Shown here in pieces: positions 60,064-64,000 of a stretch of DNA of 64,000 nt; position 1 is the stretch's first letter; each line of letters opens with the position of its first letter. Origin of the DNA: CAYVIB01 sp964451365 (GTDB lineage Bacteria; Pseudomonadota; Gammaproteobacteria; Pseudomonadales; Cellvibrionaceae); NCBI GenBank assembly GCA_964451365.1, contig CAYVIB010000011.1, positions 62,001 to 126,000 of the forward strand. The letters are read 5' to 3'. Under the pieces are notes generated by a model. The model saw only the letters and a list, made by a program, of their open reading frames with translations. It did no database searches and was not told the origin of the DNA. Both the position numbers and the translations under genes were made by a program.

Positions 60064-62901
60064 TCAGACGCTGGTATCCAGCGCGGCATCGACGAACTTT
60101 TTCTGTTCCTCAAGATGAGTCGACATGTATCCGGCCGCCGGCGACGACGACTCCGGACGCCCAGCATAACGCAAGTACATGTCCACATTAACCCTGTCGA
60201 GCACCCGGCGCATTCTGTGCTGGCTGGAATGCCAGGCGCCCTGGTTCATCGGCTCTTCCTGACACCAGACAACGTCGGTTACGTCCTCGAACGGGTTCAA
60301 TGCCAGGCGCAGGTTTTCTTCGGGGAACGGATACAGTTGTTCGATCCGTATCAACGCCACGTCTTTTTGCCCACGCTCCTCGCGCGCTTCGAACAGGTGG
60401 TAGTAAACCTTGCCGCTGCACAGTACCACGCGCTTGACGTCCTGCGGATCGACCGTCGAATCGCCGATCACGGTCTGGAATTGGCCGTTCGCCAGCTCTT
60501 CCAGGGAAGACGTGGCCAGCTTGTGCCGCAGGATCCACTTCGGGCTCATCACCACCAGCGGGCGGCGCATCGGCCGAATTGCCTGGCGGCGAAACATATG
60601 GTAAACCTGCGCCGGAGTCGTTGGAATGCAAACCTGGATATTGTGCTCGGCGCACAATTGCATAAACCGCTCCAGGCGCGCCGATGAGTGTTCCGGCCCC
60701 TGCCCCTCGTAACCGTGAGGCAGCAACATGGTCAACCCGCACAGGCGCTGCCACTTGTGCTCACCACTGGTAATAAACTGGTCGATCACCACCTGGGCGC
60801 CGTTGGCAAAATCGCCGAACTGGGCTTCCCAGATCACCAGCGCGTTGGGGGTGGTGGTGGCGTAGCCGTATTCAAACGCCAATACCGCTTCCTCGGACAG
60901 CAGTGAATCGTAGATATCGAACGGCGGCTGGTCGGGACTGATATTTTGCAGCGGCAGGTAGGTCTCACCGTTTTTCTGGTTGTGAACCACCGCGTGGCGA
61001 TGGGAAAACGTTCCCCGCCCCACATCCTGCCCGGTCAGCCGGACGCGGTAGCCCTGCTTGAGTAATGTCGCATAGGCCAGGGTTTCCGCCATACCCCAAT
61101 TAATTGGATAGGCACCACCCGCCATTTTGCGGCGGTCGTCGTAGATTTTCGCCACCTGACGTTGGACCTGGATACCGTCCGGAATATGGCTGATTTCTTC
61201 CGCCAGCTTCTGCAGTTCTTTCAGGTTATAACTGGTATCCGCCGGTGTTTGCCAGTCATGACCGATGTAGGGGGTCCAGTCAACAAACAGGGAGGCGTCG
61301 GGCTCACTCACCAGACCGCGCGCGACCTGCCTGCCTTTATCAAGCGCGGTCCGGTAGTCATTGGCCAACGCATCTGCCTCCTCTTGCGAAATCACGCCCT
61401 GCTCGATCAGTTTCTCCGCGTAAATGGTCCGCGTTGATTTATGGTTTCGGATAGCGTGATACATCATCGGCTGGGTCGCCGATGGCTCATCGGTTTCGTT
61501 GTGGCCGCGTCGGCGGTAGCAAACCAGGTCCAGCACCACATCTTTTTTGAACTGGTGCCGGTAATCCACCGCCAACTGGGTAACGAATACCACCGCTTCC
61601 GGATCGTCGCCATTGACGTGGAAAATCGGTGCCTCGATCATTTTCGCCACATCGGTGCAGTAATCGGTGGAGCGAGCATCCTCGCGCCGGCTGGTGGTAA
61701 AGCCCACCTGGTTGTTAATGACGATATGAATTGTGCCGCCGGTTTTATATGCCCGGGTCTGCGACATCTGAAAAGTTTCCATTACCACACCCTGGCCGGC
61801 AAATGCCGCGTCACCGTGAATCACCACGGGAACCACCATATGACCATCGGTATCTTTACGTCGATCCTGGCGCGCGCGCACCGACCCTTCCACCACCGGG
61901 GAGACAATCTCCAGGTGCGAGGGGTTAAAGGCCAGCGCCAGGTGCATTTCGCCGCCCGGTGTCATGACGTTGGAGGAAAAACCCTGGTGATACTTAACAT
62001 CGCCGGAAGTATCCACCAGCTTTTTGCCCTCGAACTCATCGAACAGGTCCGCCGGGTTTTTGCCGAGAATATTGACCAGCGTGTTCAGCCGTCCGCGGTG
62101 CGCCATGCCCAGCACCATCTCCTTCGCGCCGTACTCGCCGATGCGCCGGATCAGCGCGTCGAGCATCGGGATCATACTCTCGCCACCTTCCAGGCCGAAT
62201 CGCTTGGTACCCGGGTATTTGCTGTCCAAGTGCCTTTCAAGCCCTTCGGCGGCCGTCAGGCGACGCAGGATATTGCGCCGGGTTTTTTCACCGTACCCGG
62301 GCCTGGCGCGGGTGGATTCGAGGCGGTTGAGCAACCAGCGCCGCTCTTCGTAACTGGTGATGTGCATGACCTCGGAGCCGATACTGCCACAGTAGGTTTT
62401 CTCCAGGTCCACAATAATGTCTTTTAACAGCGCTTCCTTGTAGCCGAAGGACAGGTCGCCCGTTTGAAAAACTGAGTCGAGATCGGCCGTGTTAAGGCGG
62501 TGAAAGCCCAGGTCCAGGTCCGGCGGGTTGGGCATCTGCCTCAAGCGTAAGGGATCAACATCGGCCTTTTGGTGACCGCTCAGCCGGTAGGCATTGACCA
62601 GTTGCACCACTTCGACCTGCTTGCGTTCATGCGCGATATTGGCCGCGCCGGAACCGGGTGCAACAATCGGCCGGGCGCGATTGCGGCCCAGCAGCTCAAA
62701 ATACTCGATGATTTCCGAATGATTGACGTCGTTGCCGATGGCCCCATTGACTCTCGGCAGCTTGTCGAAGTAGTCCCGCCACTCATCCGACACGGAATTG
62801 GGATCGGCAAGGTAGGCTTCGTACAGTCCCTCAACGTACGCGGCGTTGCCACCAGATATATGGGAGGTTTTCCATAACAGCTCCATCAAACTTTGTTGCA
62901 T
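60064..62901 (-). CDS. sucA: 2-oxoglutarate dehydrogenase E1 component SucA
   Basis: 945 residues from ATG 62901 (MQQSLMELLWKTSH), with GGTGA upstream; an in-frame ATG-less extension to 62940 is less likely. Thiamine-diphosphate enzyme marks are GMAHRGRLNTL, HGDAAFAGQGVV and the C-terminal YEGQGPEHSSARLERF. It decarboxylates 2-oxoglutarate and loads SucB. It follows sdhB after 197 bases. Confidence 0.98.
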   Translation of the reverse strand: MQQSLMELLWKTSHISGGNAAYVEGLYEAYLADPNSVSDEWRDYFDKLPRVNGAIGNDVNHSEIIEYFELLGRNRARPIVAPGSGAANIAHERKQVEVVQLVNAYRLSGHQKADVDPLRLRQMPNPPDLDLGFHRLNTADLDSVFQTGDLSFGYKEALLKDIIVDLEKTYCGSIGSEVMHITSYEERRWLLNRLESTRARPGYGEKTRRNILRRLTAAEGLERHLDSKYPGTKRFGLEGGESMIPMLDALIRRIGEYGAKEMVLGMAHRGRLNTLVNILGKNPADLFDEFEGKKLVDTSGDVKYHQGFSSNVMTPGGEMHLALAFNPSHLEIVSPVVEGSVRARQDRRKDTDGHMVVPVVIHGDAAFAGQGVVMETFQMSQTRAYKTGGTIHIVINNQVGFTTSRREDARSTDYCTDVAKMIEAPIFHVNGDDPEAVVFVTQLAVDYRHQFKKDVVLDLVCYRRRGHNETDEPSATQPMMYHAIRNHKSTRTIYAEKLIEQGVISQEEADALANDYRTALDKGRQVARGLVSEPDASLFVDWTPYIGHDWQTPADTSYNLKELQKLAEEISHIPDGIQVQRQVAKIYDDRRKMAGGAYPINWGMAETLAYATLLKQGYRVRLTGQDVGRGTFSHRHAVVHNQKNGETYLPLQNISPDQPPFDIYDSLLSEEAVLAFEYGYATTTPNALVIWEAQFGDFANGAQVVIDQFITSGEHKWQRLCGLTMLLPHGYEGQGPEHSSARLERFMQLCAEHNIQVCIPTTPAQVYHMFRRQAIRPMRRPLVVMSPKWILRHKLATSSLEELANGQFQTVIGDSTVDPQDVKRVVLCSGKVYYHLFEAREERGQKDVALIRIEQLYPFPEENLRLALNPFEDVTDVVWCQEEPMNQGAWHSSQHRMRRVLDRVNVDMYLRYAGRPESSSPAAGYMSTHLEEQKKFVDAALDTSV

Positions 62902-63098
62902 TGCTAATTCACCGGGTTGGTCTCCAGCCGGCGCCGGCACGCCTGGGAGACAAACTAAAAATCAAAGGGCCGATACGCGGACAGCAAGCTATTGCCGATA
63001 CTGCTACCCGTGTTGTAACTCATAAGACAGCTTAACTAATGACTGCTTAAATCAAAACTTCAGAAACAAACTTGACCGCTATACGTCCAGCGTCCCGG

Positions 63099-63803
63099 TC
63101 AGGTTCCCCGACGCAGCAACATGTGGCGTATATGGCCGATCGCGCGCGTGGGGTTCAACCCTTTCGGGCAGACATCCACACAGTTCTGGATGCTGCGACA
63201 ACGGAACACGCTGAACGGGTCATCCAGTTTGGATAAACGCTCTTCTGTCGCGGTGTCGCGGCTGTCCGCCAGGAAACGGTACGCCTGCAGCAAACCGGCC
63301 GGACCGATAAACTTGTCCGGATTCCACCAGAACGACGGGCAGGAACTGGAACAACATGCGCACAGGATACATTCGTACAGGCCGTTCAACTTGTCGCGCT
63401 CTTCCGGCGACTGCAGGCGTTCGATTGCCGGCGGCGGCGAATCGTTCTGCAAGTAGGGTTCGACCTTGCGGTACTGCTCGTAAAACTGCGACAGGTCCAC
63501 CACCAGGTCGCGAATCACCGGCATGCCGGGCAGCGGACGCAGCACCAGTTTATTACCCCTGGTGCACTCGGAAAGCGGCGTGATGCAGGCCAGGCGGTTT
63601 TTGCCGGAAATATTGATCGCATCGGAACCGCAAACACCCTCGCGGCAAGAGCGACGATAAGTCAGCCCGGAGTCCAATTCCTTGAGCATTTCCAGCACGT
63701 CGAGAACCATCAGGTCCTTGCCCTTGGTATCCACCTCGTAGGACTTCATATAAGGTTCCCGGTCGGTGTCCGGATTGTATCGATAAACTTCAACTTTCAA
63801 CAT
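63099..63803 (-). CDS. sdhB: Succinate dehydrogenase iron-sulfur subunit SdhB
   Basis: 234 residues. Three iron-sulfur clusters are visible as CREGVCGSDAINISG..C ([2Fe-2S]), CILCACCSSSCPSFWW and CRSIQNCVDVCPKG ([4Fe-4S] and [3Fe-4S]). It carries electrons from the flavoprotein SdhA to the membrane anchor and quinone. It follows sdhA after about 50 bases and precedes sucA. Confidence 0.98.
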   Translation of the reverse strand: MLKVEVYRYNPDTDREPYMKSYEVDTKGKDLMVLDVLEMLKELDSGLTYRRSCREGVCGSDAINISGKNRLACITPLSECTRGNKLVLRPLPGMPVIRDLVVDLSQFYEQYRKVEPYLQNDSPPPAIERLQSPEERDKLNGLYECILCACCSSSCPSFWWNPDKFIGPAGLLQAYRFLADSRDTATEERLSKLDDPFSVFRCRSIQNCVDVCPKGLNPTRAIGHIRHMLLRRGT

Positions 63804-63853
63804 GATTTCGGTTCTCTGACGCCTCGCCGCTTCAACTAAAACTGTGTGGCCAA

Positions 63854-64000
63854 TTAATAAGTACGTACCGTCGGTTCAAATGCATCCATGGTTTTCGGAG
63901 CAAAATTAACCGCGCGTTTGCCAACCCGCTTTTCAGCCGGGAAAAACAGCGAATGGCACAACCAGTTGGTGTCGTCGCGCTCCTGGAAATCCTCCCGCGC
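63854..64000 (-). CDS. sdhA: Succinate dehydrogenase flavoprotein subunit SdhA, C-terminal end (truncated by window edge)
   Basis: The last 48 codons plus TAA (63854-63856) are readable from the right edge: DFQERDDTNWLCHSLFF, KRVGKRAVNF and the terminal EPTVRTY match the end of SdhA (DFPERDDxNWL..VRTY). The rest of the gene lies outside the window. Position directly before sdhB fits sdhCDAB order. Confidence 0.92.
   Translation of the reverse strand, partial: AREDFQERDDTNWLCHSLFFPAEKRVGKRAVNFAPKTMDAFEPTVRTY

Noticed and set aside
61441..62427. 328-codon plus-strand frame opposite sucA
   Set aside because: Antisense shadow of the sucA catalytic region.
1..64000. CRISPR, tRNA, rRNA or prophage
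   Set aside because: No regularly spaced repeats, no clover-leaf tRNA pattern, no rRNA core sequences and no phage genes were seen when reading through; faint tRNA-like signals cannot be excluded without a covariance search.

Overview
The window reads as a chromosomal segment of a gammaproteobacterium. The best guess is a Cellvibrionaceae-like marine or plant-polymer-degrading bacterium. This is inferred from three things: the gene order leuCDB-asd / fimV-truA-trpFBA-accD-folC-dedD / cvpA-purF-metZ known from Pseudomonadales and Cellvibrionales, a lipoprotein with a 22-serine linker of the kind common in Cellvibrio, Saccharophagus and Teredinibacter, and a GH105 glycosidase. No rRNA, tRNA, CRISPR array or prophage is visible. 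Both ends are cut inside genes: an AsmA-like gene on the left and sdhA on the right.

Layout. 1-3.2 kb: AsmA-like C-terminus, glutathione peroxidase and a DUF4124-type putative zinc protease. 3.2-9.8 kb: amtB without an adjacent glnK, then a MoxR / DUF58 / transglutaminase cluster headed by a MoxR AAA+ ATPase, with a VanZ-like protein carrying a jelly-roll-like tail upstream of it. 9.8-13.2 kb: metZ, purF and cvpA. 13.3-19.0 kb: an accessory block between cvpA and dedD holding an orphan TPR response regulator, a Gly/Cys-rich membrane protein coupled to a GH105 hydrolase, a TraB/GumN protein and an M23 peptidase. 19.0-29.0 kb: dedD, folC, accD, trpA, trpB, trpF, truA and fimV, all on the minus strand. 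29.5-32.5 kb: a LuxR-type regulator and the poly-Ser lipoprotein. 32.7-38.1 kb: asd and leuBDC with a divergent LysR regulator. 38.1-43.1 kb: an outer-membrane protein, an unknown secreted protein, aroC, prmB and divergent folE. 43.1-47.0 kb: gpsA, a DUF4389 protein, sixA, a hydrolase and a DUF4892/OmpA-like protein in one tight run. 47-52 kb: htpG, a DUF4156 lipoprotein, and convergent phosphofructokinase and class II aldolase genes sharing one terminator. 52.3-54.6 kb: a translationally coupled FHA membrane protein and trypsin-like protease. 54.6-64 kb: the TCA block sdhA-sdhB-sucA-sucB-lpdA-sucC-sucD.

Most genes are housekeeping: amino-acid, purine, folate and fatty-acid synthesis, glycolysis and the TCA cycle. 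The main non-routine signals are a 312-bp MITE-like element with 31-bp terminal inverted repeats, flanking TA dinucleotides and three internal dyads, inserted between sucA and sucB; two copies of a roughly 45-bp REP-like palindrome; the protease-FHA pair; and several poorly characterised envelope proteins with internal duplications or unusual domain fusions. I did not find a gene cluster that clearly amounts to a new defence or mobile system.
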